Both the position numbers and the translations under genes were made by a program. Below are positions 41,748 to 50,688 of a DNA stretch of 64,000 nucleotides, piece by piece. This DNA is from Gemmatimonadota bacterium. GTDB lineage: Bacteria > Gemmatimonadota > Gemmatimonadetes > Longimicrobiales > Gaopeijiaceae. The notes beneath the pieces were generated by a model. That model was not told the origin of the DNA. It was given only the letters and a program-made list of their open reading frames with translations, and did not search any database. Position 1 is the stretch's first letter; each line of letters starts with the position of its first letter. The stretch lies in the NCBI GenBank assembly GCA_022822445.1, contig JAJEBR010000121.1, positions 1 to 64,000 on the forward strand. The letters run 5' to 3'.

Positions 41748-43988
41748 TCAGAACCGCGACGTAAGGGTGATGCGGAAGCTGCGCGTGGCCCCCGGATTGC
41801 GCTCCTGCACATCCACGTACTCGGCCTGGAGCACGTTCTCGATCTTGGCCTGCACGTCCACGTCCATGACGGTCGTGCCCATGCGCAGGTCCACCAGGGT
41901 GATGTCCCCCCGTTCGTCCAGGGGGAAGGCCAGGACCTGATCCGCCCGGCTCCGGTAGCGGAGGTCGAGCGCGACACGTTCCGCCCATGTGGAGAGCGTC
42001 GTCGTCAGGTTATGATCCGAGCGGTACACGAGCGGACGGCCGGTCCGCTTGTCCTCCGTGTCGAGATACAGGTAGGTCGTCTGCAGCGTGAGCTTTTCGG
42101 GGATGATGCCCACCTTGGCGCCCGCGTCGATCCCGCGGACGCGAGCCTCCGCGACGTTGCGGAACTGGAAGGTGAGCACCTGGCCCGGTGCCGCGGAAAC
42201 CTCGATCAGCTCATCGTATTCGCTCCAGAAGAGGCCCACGTCGAACCACAGCCAGTTTCCGGGGCTCATCGTGGCCCCCACTTCGCTGGCCCACGCCGAT
42301 TCCCCGCGCAGCTCCAGATTCGGGACCACGCGGAATCCGAACACGACCGTCGAACTGTACTGCTCGGCGACACTCGGGGCCCGGTAGCCGCGGCTCAGCG
42401 AGGTCCTCAGGCTGAGCCGGTCGTTAGGCTCGTACACGAGGCCGATCTTGGGATTGATCGAAAAGTCATCCTCCGCCGAGGAGGCCCGGTGCAGATCGAG
42501 CCGCACGCCGGTGGTTCCCCGCACCCGGTCCGAAATCTCGATCTCGTCCTGCAGGAAGAGGGCGAGGTCGGTGGTCGTCGGAGTCGGTTCAAGGAAGTTG
42601 GAGGAGATCTCGGTGTACGAAGCCTCGGCCCCGGTCGTGAAGGAGTGGCGCCCCCCGGTGAACCGGGACAGCTGCACGTCCGTACCCCAGCGCGTGGAGC
42701 GGTGGAAGTCGTCGTTGTCGTGGAAGTAGTTCTGCGAGCGGACGTGTTGCACCTGCGGCCGCACCTGCAGCCTCAGCGCCGGCGTCACGACGGGGGTCGC
42801 CGTCATTCCAACGGCGAGGGCAATGTCCCGCTTCCAGTCGCCGAGCTGCTGGGGTTCCACCTCCAGCGGGCGCTCCGGCGAGAGCCAGGTGAAGAACTCC
42901 TCCACCTCTTCGTGCTTCCAGTTGAGGAAGACCTCCCACGGGGTGGTCGTCTCCGCGCCGAATGCGGTCTTGGCCCGGAACCTCCACCGCTCCACACCCC
43001 CGTTCTGCCTGAAGCCGTCGGAACCCTCACGCCCCACGAACACGGTTGTTCCGGCGCCCCCGATCTGGCGCGAATGCTGGATCTGGAGCCCCCGCATGCT
43101 GAGAAGCTCCTCGGTGAAGTCGCGCTCACCGGGCGTATCGAAGACCCCGAAATACCCGCGCACGATGGTTCGCTGCCCGTCGACCGGGGGACGCGTGATC
43201 ACGTTGACCACCCCGCCCATGGCGTTGGTGCCGAAGAGGGTCGAATGCGGGCCCTTGACGATTTCGATCCGCTCGACGTCCAGGAGCGGGAGGAGGCCGA
43301 AGTCGATCGACGACCCGACGTTCGCCAGCGCGCGGTGGCCGTCGAGCAGCATGAGTACGCGGCTGCCCACGCCCCGCGCGATGCCGCTGGAGCCCCGGAT
43401 GTCCATCTGGCCGGCGTTGAAGGTGACCCCCTGGGCAAAGGGCAGCGCCTCGTTGAGACTGGTGACGTCCCGGCGGCGCAACTCGTCGCGCCCGATGACC
43501 GAAACGCTGACCGGAGCCTCGCCGGGCCGCGCGTTGCCCCGGCTGGCCGTAACCGTGACTCCCGGAAGCTCGAAGAGCATCTTCTCCAGGGCGATCGTCG
43601 GCGGCTCCCTGACCGCTGCGCCAGGATCGATTTCCCGTTCCACCGTCCTGTAGAGACCGGCCACCACCGTCAGCCGGACCGGCCCGTTCTCATCCGGTAG
43701 CGTGAGGTCGAATCGGCCCTCGGCGTCGGTGAGCGTGCGCAGCTGCAGGGCACGGACCAGCACCTCGGCCCCCTCGATGCCCTCCCCGGAGGCGGCGTCG
43801 ACCACCCTTCCCCGAATCGTGACTTCCTGGGCCGCCAGCAGGCCGTGGGGGACGAGAAGCGCCAGCGCCAGGGCGACACGGAGCGCGGCACGACGCGACC
43901 GGGCGCCGCCCAGTGCCGCGGACAACGCGAAGAACCCTGCACCGTCCCGCCGCTTTCGGCGCGGCGCGGGCACACACCGCCAATCCAT
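41748..43988 (-). CDS. TonB-dependent outer-membrane receptor
   Basis: 746 aa. Signal peptide ALRVALALALLVPHGLLAAQ (about residues 35-54). A CarboxypepD_reg-like domain follows (TIRGRVVDAASGEGIEGAEV), then the plug (GVTVTASRGNARPGEAPVSV, DIRGSSGIARGVGSRVLMLL, VERIEIVKGPHSTLFGTNAM) and a 22-strand barrel ending in FRITLTSRF with terminal Phe. It imports a large or scarce ligand using TonB energy. The ligand is unknown, with neither siderophore nor cobalamin markers nearby. The start lies 3 bp from the stop of the upstream lipoprotein gene and the stop 7 bp from the rhodanese gene, giving a three-gene operon. Confidence 0.93.
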   Translation of the reverse strand: MDWRCVPAPRRKRRDGAGFFALSAALGGARSRRAALRVALALALLVPHGLLAAQEVTIRGRVVDAASGEGIEGAEVLVRALQLRTLTDAEGRFDLTLPDENGPVRLTVVAGLYRTVEREIDPGAAVREPPTIALEKMLFELPGVTVTASRGNARPGEAPVSVSVIGRDELRRRDVTSLNEALPFAQGVTFNAGQMDIRGSSGIARGVGSRVLMLLDGHRALANVGSSIDFGLLPLLDVERIEIVKGPHSTLFGTNAMGGVVNVITRPPVDGQRTIVRGYFGVFDTPGERDFTEELLSMRGLQIQHSRQIGGAGTTVFVGREGSDGFRQNGGVERWRFRAKTAFGAETTTPWEVFLNWKHEEVEEFFTWLSPERPLEVEPQQLGDWKRDIALAVGMTATPVVTPALRLQVRPQVQHVRSQNYFHDNDDFHRSTRWGTDVQLSRFTGGRHSFTTGAEASYTEISSNFLEPTPTTTDLALFLQDEIEISDRVRGTTGVRLDLHRASSAEDDFSINPKIGLVYEPNDRLSLRTSLSRGYRAPSVAEQYSSTVVFGFRVVPNLELRGESAWASEVGATMSPGNWLWFDVGLFWSEYDELIEVSAAPGQVLTFQFRNVAEARVRGIDAGAKVGIIPEKLTLQTTYLYLDTEDKRTGRPLVYRSDHNLTTTLSTWAERVALDLRYRSRADQVLAFPLDERGDITLVDLRMGTTVMDVDVQAKIENVLQAEYVDVQERNPGATRSFRITLTSRF

Positions 43989-43991
43989 CGC

Positions 43992-44453
43992 CTACCTGCG
44001 TTGCCAGACCGACAACGAGACTGCCAGGGGTGGCTCCGTAACCGTCACGGTGAAGGTTCCGCTTTCCAGCGTGTACGTTCCCCTGGTTTGGTTGACGTTG
44101 CCGAACTGCTCCCAGGTCCCGTCGCTGCGGACCGTGTAGGTGCCCTCGTCGTTGAAGGCGGTGGTCCCACCCAGGCCATCCGGCACCGAGATGCTCATTT
44201 CGAAGGTCCCCATCGACTCGTTCCCGGTCGGGGGATCCTGCCGTAGCACGAAGAGCCCGGAGACCAGAGGCGGCTCCAGCGTCTGGCCGCCGGTGACCAG
44301 GGCGGAAGAGAAAGCCGCCAGGTCATAGGTTCCGGCAAGGTTCGGCGCCAGGTCCTCCGGCGGATCCGGCGGTGTCGTTCCGTCTCCACCGCAACCCGCG
44401 GCTGCGATGGCTCCAGCAAGGAAGCAAGCAAGCACCTTCGAACTCTGGTTCAT
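43992..44453 (-). CDS. Hypothetical lipoprotein, beta-rich
   Basis: 153 aa. The ATG at 44453 is preferred because GGAGACG lies at proper spacing. An in-frame ATG at 44468 is the alternative. The signal VLACFLAGAIAAAGC ends in a lipobox. The mature protein is mostly short beta strands (LAGTYDLAAFSSALV, GTFEMSISV, GTYTVRSDGTWEQFG, GTYTLESGTFTVTVTEPP), resembling a small lipocalin-like or beta-sandwich domain. It is first in the operon with the TonB receptor and rhodanese and may be the receptor's surface partner. That is inferred from position only. Confidence 0.75.
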   Translation of the reverse strand: MNQSSKVLACFLAGAIAAAGCGGDGTTPPDPPEDLAPNLAGTYDLAAFSSALVTGGQTLEPPLVSGLFVLRQDPPTGNESMGTFEMSISVPDGLGGTTAFNDEGTYTVRSDGTWEQFGNVNQTRGTYTLESGTFTVTVTEPPLAVSLSVWQRR

Positions 44454-44640
44454 TGCGTTCGTCTCCATGTGCCCGGCGGCCAGACGACTGCAAAACCGGC
44501 CCGGGCCCCCTGTCGTCCACTTGGTGAACCGGCGGTCAGGATGACAACGTAAGGTGGCGGCGCGGGTCAGACCAGACTGACGCTGCCGCCGGTGACCCAT
44601 CGCATCGAAACCGCCAACGCGCAAGGCACGGCACCCCTGA

Positions 44641-45183
44641 ATGACCGACACTGAAATGCTCCTCATCGACGGCACAAGGCCGGGGGGTCCCGCGGAACTC
44701 TTCTCCCGGCTGAACGAACTGGGGATTGTCCATGGTACCCTCGACCACGTTCCCGTGTTCACCGTCGAGGAGGCCCGCCGCCTGCGAGGACAAATCGACG
44801 GCGCGCACTCCAAGAACCTCTTCGTGCGCGACAAGAAGGAGCGTCACTGGCTGGTTTCGTGCCTGAGCGAGCGGAAGGTCGACCTCAAGTGGCTCGCCCT
44901 GGAACTCGGCACCAAGCGGCTGACCTTCTGCACCCCGCGCCGCCTGGCCGGTTACCTGGGCATACGAGCAGGCGCCGTTTCGCCGTTCGCCATCCTGAAC
45001 GACACCCAGGGCGTCGTCCGGGTGGCTCTCGACGCCGATCTCCTCGCCGGCGAGCCGCTCAACTTTCACCCGCTCGACAACTCGAAGACCACGTCGGTCT
45101 CCCGGGAGGGCCTTCTTCGCTTCCTCGAGGCGGAGGGGCATCCACCGAAGATTCTGCGCTTCCCGGCGGCCGCGGCACCCTGA
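44641..45183 (+). CDS. YbaK/ProX-type prolyl-tRNA editing protein
   Basis: 180 aa. Stand-alone trans-editing domain that hydrolyses mischarged aminoacyl-tRNA (Ala- or Cys-tRNAPro in studied relatives). Visible features are LNELGIVHGTLDHVPVFTVEEA, SKNLFVRDKKERHWLV with the conserved catalytic-region Lys in the LFLxDKK motif, and GAVSPFAILND, the conserved GxVSPFG-like block. FHPLDNSKTTSVSREGLLRF completes the fold. It matches the ProX subgroup in length. It is divergent from the lipoprotein gene and convergent with the serine hydrolase. Confidence 0.9.
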   Translation: MTDTEMLLIDGTRPGGPAELFSRLNELGIVHGTLDHVPVFTVEEARRLRGQIDGAHSKNLFVRDKKERHWLVSCLSERKVDLKWLALELGTKRLTFCTPRRLAGYLGIRAGAVSPFAILNDTQGVVRVALDADLLAGEPLNFHPLDNSKTTSVSREGLLRFLEAEGHPPKILRFPAAAAP

Positions 45184-45253
45184 AGCCCGCCTGCTGCGGC
45201 ACCCCGCGGACCCGGCGACCACGGCTCCTCCGGGGAAACAGACGACGCCTCCC

Positions 45254-46438
45254 CTACCGAAACGCGGGGATGATGTCCTGGACCACGACGTCCATCGTCA
45301 TGCGCTCGTAGCGGCGGGCCCCGCCGTCCTGCCCGACCCCGGCCCAGTCGTTGGTGGCCACGACCACGAGGAGAAGGTCCGGCACGACGACCACGTACTG
45401 GCCTGCGTGGCCCCAGGCGAAGTAGAGCGGCTCGCGCGCCCCGGGCACGACCCACCACAGATAGCCGTACGAAATCCCATCGAGAGCCCCAAGGTCGAAC
45501 CGCCAGTCGAACCGCGACGCGACGGAGGCCGCGGCCCAGTCGGCGGGGATGAGTTGGCGGCCGCCAGTCGCGCCGCGCTGGAGGAAGAGCTGTCCGAACC
45601 GCAACATGTCCCGCGGCCGCAGGTCCAGCCCCGCGCCGCCATTCCAGGATCCGTCGCCCAGCGGCTCCCACGGGCTCCCCGAAACCCCCATGGGATCGAA
45701 GAGCGCGGACCGGGCCAGCGCGGGCAACTCCGTCCCCGTGGCCTGCTGGACGACGACTCCGAGCAGGTGGGTTGCCGCCGAGTTGTAGTTGAACTCTTCC
45801 CCCGGTGTCGCCGCGAACGGCCTCGCGAGGAGATAGCCGAGGTGGTCGCCGGAGCGAATCCACTCGATGTAGGAGCCGAACCCGCCGGTCTCGTCCCATT
45901 CGAGGCCGCTGGTCATCGTGAGCAGGTGTCGGATCGTGATCGCGCCCTTGTCAGGGTCGAGATCGGGCACGAGCGAGCCCAGGTAGTCGGACACGGGGTC
46001 GTCGAGGCTCCGGATGTCCCCGCGCTCGAGGGCGATTCCGGTCAGCGCCGAGACCACGCTCTTGGTGACCGAGCGCACGTCGTGCAGCGTGTTCGCACGG
46101 GCGCCTCCGAAGTACTCCTCGACGACGAGCCGACCGTTTCTGGCGACCAGCAGGCTGCGCATGCGGTGGTTGGCGCGGGCGCGGTCCACTCCCCGCTCCA
46201 CCATCGCGGGAGAGCCGCCGACATCGGCAACGGTGGCGGTGGTCCAGGGCTGTGCGACGTCGATCTCGACGAGCCCGTCGGGGCCGGGGACCACGGTCTC
46301 TTCCGCGCAGGCTCCCGCCGCAAACCACGCGGCCACCGCGACGAGGAGCGATCCGGAGCGGCGACGCGGAGACCTCCCGCGACCCGCCGGGCAAGGCACC
46401 GGCTCAGGCTCCGCCAAACGTTTGCTCTTCTCGTTCAC
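45254..46438 (-). CDS. Serine hydrolase of the beta-lactamase class C/esterase family
   Basis: 394 aa from the GTG at 46438. A longer ORF from 46513 lacks a better signal. The N-terminal lipoprotein-like signal is LLVAVAAWFAAGAC. Catalytic motifs are SxxK in RSVTKSVVSAL, YxN in FNYNSAATHLLG and the third motif as WGHAGQYVVV. Surrounding blocks (IRHLLTMTSGLEWDETG, YGYLWWV) match the AmpC/esterase EstB group. It is a periplasmic or membrane-bound hydrolase acting on D-Ala peptides, beta-lactams or esters. Sequence does not decide which. Confidence 0.88.
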   Translation of the reverse strand: MNEKSKRLAEPEPVPCPAGRGRSPRRRSGSLLVAVAAWFAAGACAEETVVPGPDGLVEIDVAQPWTTATVADVGGSPAMVERGVDRARANHRMRSLLVARNGRLVVEEYFGGARANTLHDVRSVTKSVVSALTGIALERGDIRSLDDPVSDYLGSLVPDLDPDKGAITIRHLLTMTSGLEWDETGGFGSYIEWIRSGDHLGYLLARPFAATPGEEFNYNSAATHLLGVVVQQATGTELPALARSALFDPMGVSGSPWEPLGDGSWNGGAGLDLRPRDMLRFGQLFLQRGATGGRQLIPADWAAASVASRFDWRFDLGALDGISYGYLWWVVPGAREPLYFAWGHAGQYVVVVPDLLLVVVATNDWAGVGQDGGARRYERMTMDVVVQDIIPAFR

Positions 46439-46628
46439 GGGTTGAATCTGAACGCTCAACCGCCACGGACGCCATTCGGCCGAACACCACCACGCTGGAA
46501 CGAATGTCGGCAACCGGCGGGCGAAATCCGCCTCCGGTTCTTATCTTGGACACCGCTGTCCCACACGGCTGGCCGGAGACCTCCGGACCGGCCTGCGGGC
46601 TCCGTTCCCCTGAAACGAGAGGTAATGA

Positions 46629-47213
46629 ATGTTGATCGAACGTGTTTCCGTATGTGTGGCCGTCCTGGCGGTGTCCGCCTCGTGGAGCTGCGCTTCCTCC
46701 CAGGTGGCCAATTCCGAAGAGCAGATCGCGCAGGCGTTGGCGGCAGCGCCCGAAGACAAGGCCGAGGGCGCCCGGATCCTGGGGTACGCGACGGACGGCA
46801 GCGTGGTGGAGCTGCGGGCGGGCTCGAACGACTTCGTCTGTCTGGCATCGAATCCGGCGAACGAGCGCTTCTCGAGTTCGTGTTACCACGCGTCGCTGGA
46901 GCCTTACTTCGCGCGGGGGCGTGAACTGGATGCCGAGGGCGCGGACCGGAACGACCGCTACCGGATCCGCTACGAGGAGATGGAGGCGGGAACGCTGCCC
47001 ACGCCGGTCATGTCTGCCGCGCAGTACATCCTCGACGGCACATGGGACTCCGAAACCCGCACCGCCACGGCGACGGTCCGCTGGGTCATCTACGTACCGA
47101 ACGCCACGGCGGAGTCGACCGGGCTCTCGGAACGTCCGCAGGAGGGGGGACCGTGGATCATGTTCCCGGGGACACCCGGCGCCCACATCATGATCACGCC
47201 GGGCGGCGGATAG
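46629..47213 (+). CDS. Hypothetical exported protein
   Basis: 194 aa. The ATG at 46629 follows GAGAGG. The signal peptide VSVCVAVLAVSASWSC could be a lipoprotein signal (Cys near residue 21) or cleaved nearby. The mature protein has two Cys (FVCLASNP and SSSCYHASL), the segments ILGYATDGSVVELRAGSNDF and RYRIRYEEMEAGTLPTPVMS, and a C-terminal GAHIMITPGG. Similar proteins are known to me as recurrent hypotheticals in Gemmatimonadota-like genomes, but no function is assigned. Cardiolipin synthase starts 32 bp later, so co-transcription is likely. Confidence 0.78.
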   Translation: MLIERVSVCVAVLAVSASWSCASSQVANSEEQIAQALAAAPEDKAEGARILGYATDGSVVELRAGSNDFVCLASNPANERFSSSCYHASLEPYFARGRELDAEGADRNDRYRIRYEEMEAGTLPTPVMSAAQYILDGTWDSETRTATATVRWVIYVPNATAESTGLSERPQEGGPWIMFPGTPGAHIMITPGGG

Positions 47214-47245
47214 GCCGGGCACCGCCAATGCGACGGTAGTCCCGC

Positions 47246-48688
47246 ATGTTCGGTACGCTTTCAGGGTTCACCCTCGCCGCCGCCGCGCTCGGCCTTCAGC
47301 TCGTCTTCGTGGTCGCGGTGCTGCTCCGCCCGCGTACCCGCCAGTCATCGTCGATGGCGTGGATCCTGGTGATCGTGGTGCTGCCGGTGGCCGGGATCAT
47401 CCTCTACCTGATCGTCGGCGAAGTCCGCGCCGGAAGCAGCCGCAAGCGGCGCCACAGGATGATTCAGGGCAGCATCCGCACGGCGTTGCGGCGGGCCTGG
47501 CGAGACGACACCGACGAAGCGATGATCCCGTGGAGCACCGAGGCGGTGGCCCGGCTTGCCCGCCTGGGGAGCGATACGCAGCCCCACAACGGGAACCGGC
47601 TGAGGCTCCTGGCGGGGGCCACCGACTTCGTCGAGACGCTGACGGAGGACATCGACCGGGCGCGGCAGCACGTCCACCTCCTCTTCTACATCTATCTGGA
47701 CGACGGTGCCGGGCGGGCGATCGCGGATGCGCTGATCCGAGCCGAGGCCAGGGGCGTCGAGTGCCGCCTTCTGGTCGACAACGTCGGTTCCAGCGACTTC
47801 CTGAAGTCCGAACTCCGACGCGAACTCGGGCGCGGGGGCGTCCAGGTGGTCGCGGCGCTGCCGACCCGCATCACGCAGATCGCCGCGATCCGGCTGGACA
47901 TGCGGAACCACCGCAAGCTGGCGGTGATCGACGGGCGGATCGGGTACACCGGAAGCCACAACGTGGCCGAGGAAGCCTTCCACCCCAAGCCCCGCTTCGC
48001 TCCCTGGGTCGACGCGACGCTGCGCATCGAGGGCCCCACGGTCCGGGACCTGCAGGCGCTCTTCATCGAGGACTGGTTCATGGACACGGCCGAGAACTTG
48101 GACGGACTGATCGCCATTGCGCCGCAGGCGTTTCCCGATGGACGCATCGTCCAGGTTGTCGGCACGGGGGTGAATTCACAGAATGAGGCGCTTGTGCGCG
48201 TGGTCCAGTCCGCCGTGCACATGGCCCACGAGGAGCTCATCCTGACCACGCCCTACTTCGTGCCGGACGAAGGCACCCTGGCCGCGATCACCACCGCCGC
48301 AGTCCGGGGCGTCCGCACCGTCGTCGTGGTTCCCGCGCGGAACGACTCGCCGATCGTGTCGCTGGCGAGCCGCAGCTTCTACCAGCCGCTGCTGGATGCG
48401 GGGGCCGAGGTTCACGAGTACACGAGGGGTCTTCTCCACGCCAAGACCATCACGGTGGACCGCGATTTCGCACTTGTGAGCACCGCCAACCTCGACCGGC
48501 GCAGCTTCGAGATCAACTTCGAGGTGACGACCCTGGTCTACGACAGCGACTTCGCCTCCCAGCTCCGTCTCCTGCAGATGCGCTATCTGGAGGACTGCCG
48601 GATGGTGAACGCGGCCAAATGGTCGGCTCGGCGCTGGCCCCGCCGCCTGGTCGAGAACGCGGCCGGGCTCTTCAGCCCCCTGCTGTGA
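47246..48688 (+). CDS. cls: Cardiolipin synthase (phospholipase D family)
   Basis: 480 aa. It condenses two phosphatidylglycerols, or a PG and a related lipid, to cardiolipin at the inner membrane. Two N-terminal membrane helices (residues about 5-28 and 34-56, with PLDNc motif SMAWILVIVVLPVAGIILYL) precede two HKD motifs: NHRKLAVIDGRIGYTGSHN and LLHAKTITVDRDFALVSTAN. Length matches ClsA. It ends with the usual basic/aromatic tail and LFSPLL. Its TGA overlaps the GTG start of the methyltransferase. Confidence 0.95.
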   Translation: MFGTLSGFTLAAAALGLQLVFVVAVLLRPRTRQSSSMAWILVIVVLPVAGIILYLIVGEVRAGSSRKRRHRMIQGSIRTALRRAWRDDTDEAMIPWSTEAVARLARLGSDTQPHNGNRLRLLAGATDFVETLTEDIDRARQHVHLLFYIYLDDGAGRAIADALIRAEARGVECRLLVDNVGSSDFLKSELRRELGRGGVQVVAALPTRITQIAAIRLDMRNHRKLAVIDGRIGYTGSHNVAEEAFHPKPRFAPWVDATLRIEGPTVRDLQALFIEDWFMDTAENLDGLIAIAPQAFPDGRIVQVVGTGVNSQNEALVRVVQSAVHMAHEELILTTPYFVPDEGTLAAITTAAVRGVRTVVVVPARNDSPIVSLASRSFYQPLLDAGAEVHEYTRGLLHAKTITVDRDFALVSTANLDRRSFEINFEVTTLVYDSDFASQLRLLQMRYLEDCRMVNAAKWSARRWPRRLVENAAGLFSPLL

Positions 48689-49857
48689 CCCCCCCACCCG
48701 GTGAGATCCCCTCCGAGGTGGCCGCCGCCTGGGCCCGGCGGCGCCCCCCGCCCGGCGACCCGGTCGACCCGGCACGTGGCAGCCCCACACCCCCCTCGCC
48801 CGGCAACCCCGTCGGCGCACAACACGGCAGCCCCACACCCCCCTCGCCCGGCAACCCCGTCGGCGCACAACGCGGCAGCCCCACGCCCGCCACGCCCGCC
48901 ACCCCCCACCCCACCCCCACCGCCCTCGCACTGGGCGATCCCGCCCCCCACCTCCCCCGCGCCCTCGCACAGACCGGCTACGCCGTCACCCGGTGGCACC
49001 GCCACCTCACGCGCGGCCAGCTCTGTGCGCCGTGGCCTCCATCCGGCCCCTTCGGCGAGGTGTGGGTGCGGATGCCGCGTTCCGCGCTGGAAGCGGCCAT
49101 GCTCCTCCACGCCGCCGCCGCGCGGGTCGCCGACGGCGCCCGCATCTACCTCTACGGCGCCACCAACGAGGGCATCCGTTCGGCGGCGCGCCACTTCCCG
49201 GAGGGCACCGAGCCTCCCGTCACCCTCCACATCAAGCGCCGCTGCCGTGTCCTCGCCGCGACCCGGCACGCCCCCCCGCCCCGCCCCGACGGCCTCGACA
49301 GCTGGGAGCTACGCGCCCCGTTGGACTGGGGCAGCGGCCCGCGCGACTGGACCTTCTACCCGGGAGTCTTCGCGTGCGGGCGGCTTGACTCGGCCACCGC
49401 CCTGCTCATCGACTGCCTCCCGGCCCTGCCCGCCGGGGCGCGCCTCCTGGATTTCGGCGCGGGAACGGGGATCATCGCGGCGGCGGCGCTCGAGCGCGGC
49501 GCCCCCGGCGCGGAGGCCGTGCTCCTCGAACGCGACGCGATCGCGCTGGTCGCCGCCTCGCGCAACCTGCCCGGCGCGACCCTGGTGCTGGGCCGCGGCG
49601 TGGCCACCGTTCCGGGCCCCTTCGACCTCATCGTCTCGAACCCCCCGATCCACGCAGGGAGCGCGCAGAGCCTGGCCACCGTCGAGAAGCTCGTCCACGA
49701 AGCCGCCACCGTCCTCGCCCCGGGCGGGAGGCTCCTCATCGTCGCCCAGCGCCGCCTCCCCATCCCCCGCATCCTGGAACGCACATACCCCTTAATGAAT
49801 ACGATCGCCGACCGCGATTCCTTCAGAGTCTGGGAGGCCGGCCGGCGGACGCGCTGA
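48685..49857 (+). CDS. RsmC/RlmG-like rRNA guanine N2-methyltransferase with repetitive N-terminus
   Basis: 390 aa from GTG 48685, overlapping the cardiolipin synthase stop. Residues about 1-75 are Pro/Gly/Ser-rich and contain a 16-residue tandem repeat. The N-terminal degenerate domain (about 80-205) precedes the catalytic half with motif I LLDFGAGTGIIAAAALERG and motif IV IVSNPPIHAG, the NPPF/H-type signature of 16S G1207 and 23S G1835 methyltransferases. FYPGVFACGRLDSATALLID is the typical RsmC linker. It probably methylates rRNA guanine. The repeat region is not part of the known fold. It is convergent with the pst operon. Confidence 0.85.
   Translation: MTPPPGEIPSEVAAAWARRRPPPGDPVDPARGSPTPPSPGNPVGAQHGSPTPPSPGNPVGAQRGSPTPATPATPHPTPTALALGDPAPHLPRALAQTGYAVTRWHRHLTRGQLCAPWPPSGPFGEVWVRMPRSALEAAMLLHAAAARVADGARIYLYGATNEGIRSAARHFPEGTEPPVTLHIKRRCRVLAATRHAPPPRPDGLDSWELRAPLDWGSGPRDWTFYPGVFACGRLDSATALLIDCLPALPAGARLLDFGAGTGIIAAAALERGAPGAEAVLLERDAIALVAASRNLPGATLVLGRGVATVPGPFDLIVSNPPIHAGSAQSLATVEKLVHEAATVLAPGGRLLIVAQRRLPIPRILERTYPLMNTIADRDSFRVWEAGRRTR
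48778..48890. repeat. 48-bp tandem repeat within the methyltransferase gene
   Basis: Two nearly identical 48-base units (48778-48825 and 48826-48873) and a partial third encode GSPTPPSPGNPVGAQ plus His or Arg. The period is a multiple of three, so copy changes keep the frame. Confidence 0.9.
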
Positions 49858-49881
49858 AAGGCCGGCTCCTCCCACCCCCGG

Positions 49882-50688
49882 TCAGCCGTACCGGCCCTCG
49901 ATGTAGTCGGCCGTCTCGGAGTGCTCGGGCGAGAGGAACAGCTCCTCGGTGCGGCCGTGCTCGACGATCCTGCCCAGCAGCATGAACACGCACTCCTCGG
50001 ATGCCCTGCGCGCCTGGGCCATGTTGTGCGTGACGATCAGGATCGTGTAGTCGCCGCGCAGCCTCCAGATCAGCTCCTCGACGGCCTCGGTGCCGGCCGG
50101 GTCCAGCGCCGAACACGGTTCGTCCATCAGGAGCACCTCCGGCTTCACCGGGAGCAGCCGCGCAATGCACAGCTTCTGCTGCTCCTCGAGGGAAAGGCCG
50201 GTCGCGGGCTTGTCCAGACGGTCCTTTACGGTGTCCCAGAGCAGCACCTGGCGCAGCGACGATTCCAGCACCTCGTCCTCCTCCGCCGCGGTGACCCTTC
50301 GCAGCCGCGCCTCGTGCAGCCTGAAGCCGAAGAGGACGTTCTCGCGGATCGAGATCGGCAGCGGGTTGGGGCGCTGGAAGACCATGCCGATCTGCTTGCG
50401 CACCTGCACGAGCTCCACGTCGTCGCCGAAGATGTCGTGGCCGAGCACGTTGACGCTTCCCGTGGTGCGCACGTAGCCCAGCCGCTCGATGATGCGGTTG
50501 CAGGTGCGCAGCAGGGTGGTCTTGCCGCACCCCGACGGGCCGATCATCGAGGTGATGATCCCGCGCTTCACCCCCAGGTCGACGTCGAAAAGCGCCTGGA
50601 AGTCGCCGTACCAGAGGTTCAGCCCCCGGGTCTCGATGGCGTAGTCGCCGTGCTCGACGGTGCCCGGATCCTGCCGCCCGCTATCCAA
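49882..50688 (-). CDS. pstB: Phosphate ABC transporter ATPase PstB, copy 2 (degenerate signature LSLEE)
   Basis: 268 aa, likely TTG start overlapping copy 1 by 8 bp. It has Walker A GPSGCGKTT (from residue 50), Q-loop Gln105 in GMVFQRPNP, Walker B VLLMDEPCSALDP and switch His221 in IVTHNMAQ, all as in standard PstB. The signature motif, normally LSGGQQQRLCIAR, reads LSLEEQQKLCIAR, so both glycines are lost. On its own a homodimer would lack a good signature at both sites. Paired with copy 1 it would supply the intact nucleotide-binding half of one normal site. It energises phosphate import. It is last gene of the operon. Confidence 0.93.
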   Translation of the reverse strand: MDSGRQDPGTVEHGDYAIETRGLNLWYGDFQALFDVDLGVKRGIITSMIGPSGCGKTTLLRTCNRIIERLGYVRTTGSVNVLGHDIFGDDVELVQVRKQIGMVFQRPNPLPISIRENVLFGFRLHEARLRRVTAAEEDEVLESSLRQVLLWDTVKDRLDKPATGLSLEEQQKLCIARLLPVKPEVLLMDEPCSALDPAGTEAVEELIWRLRGDYTILIVTHNMAQARRASEECVFMLLGRIVEHGRTEELFLSPEHSETADYIEGRYG

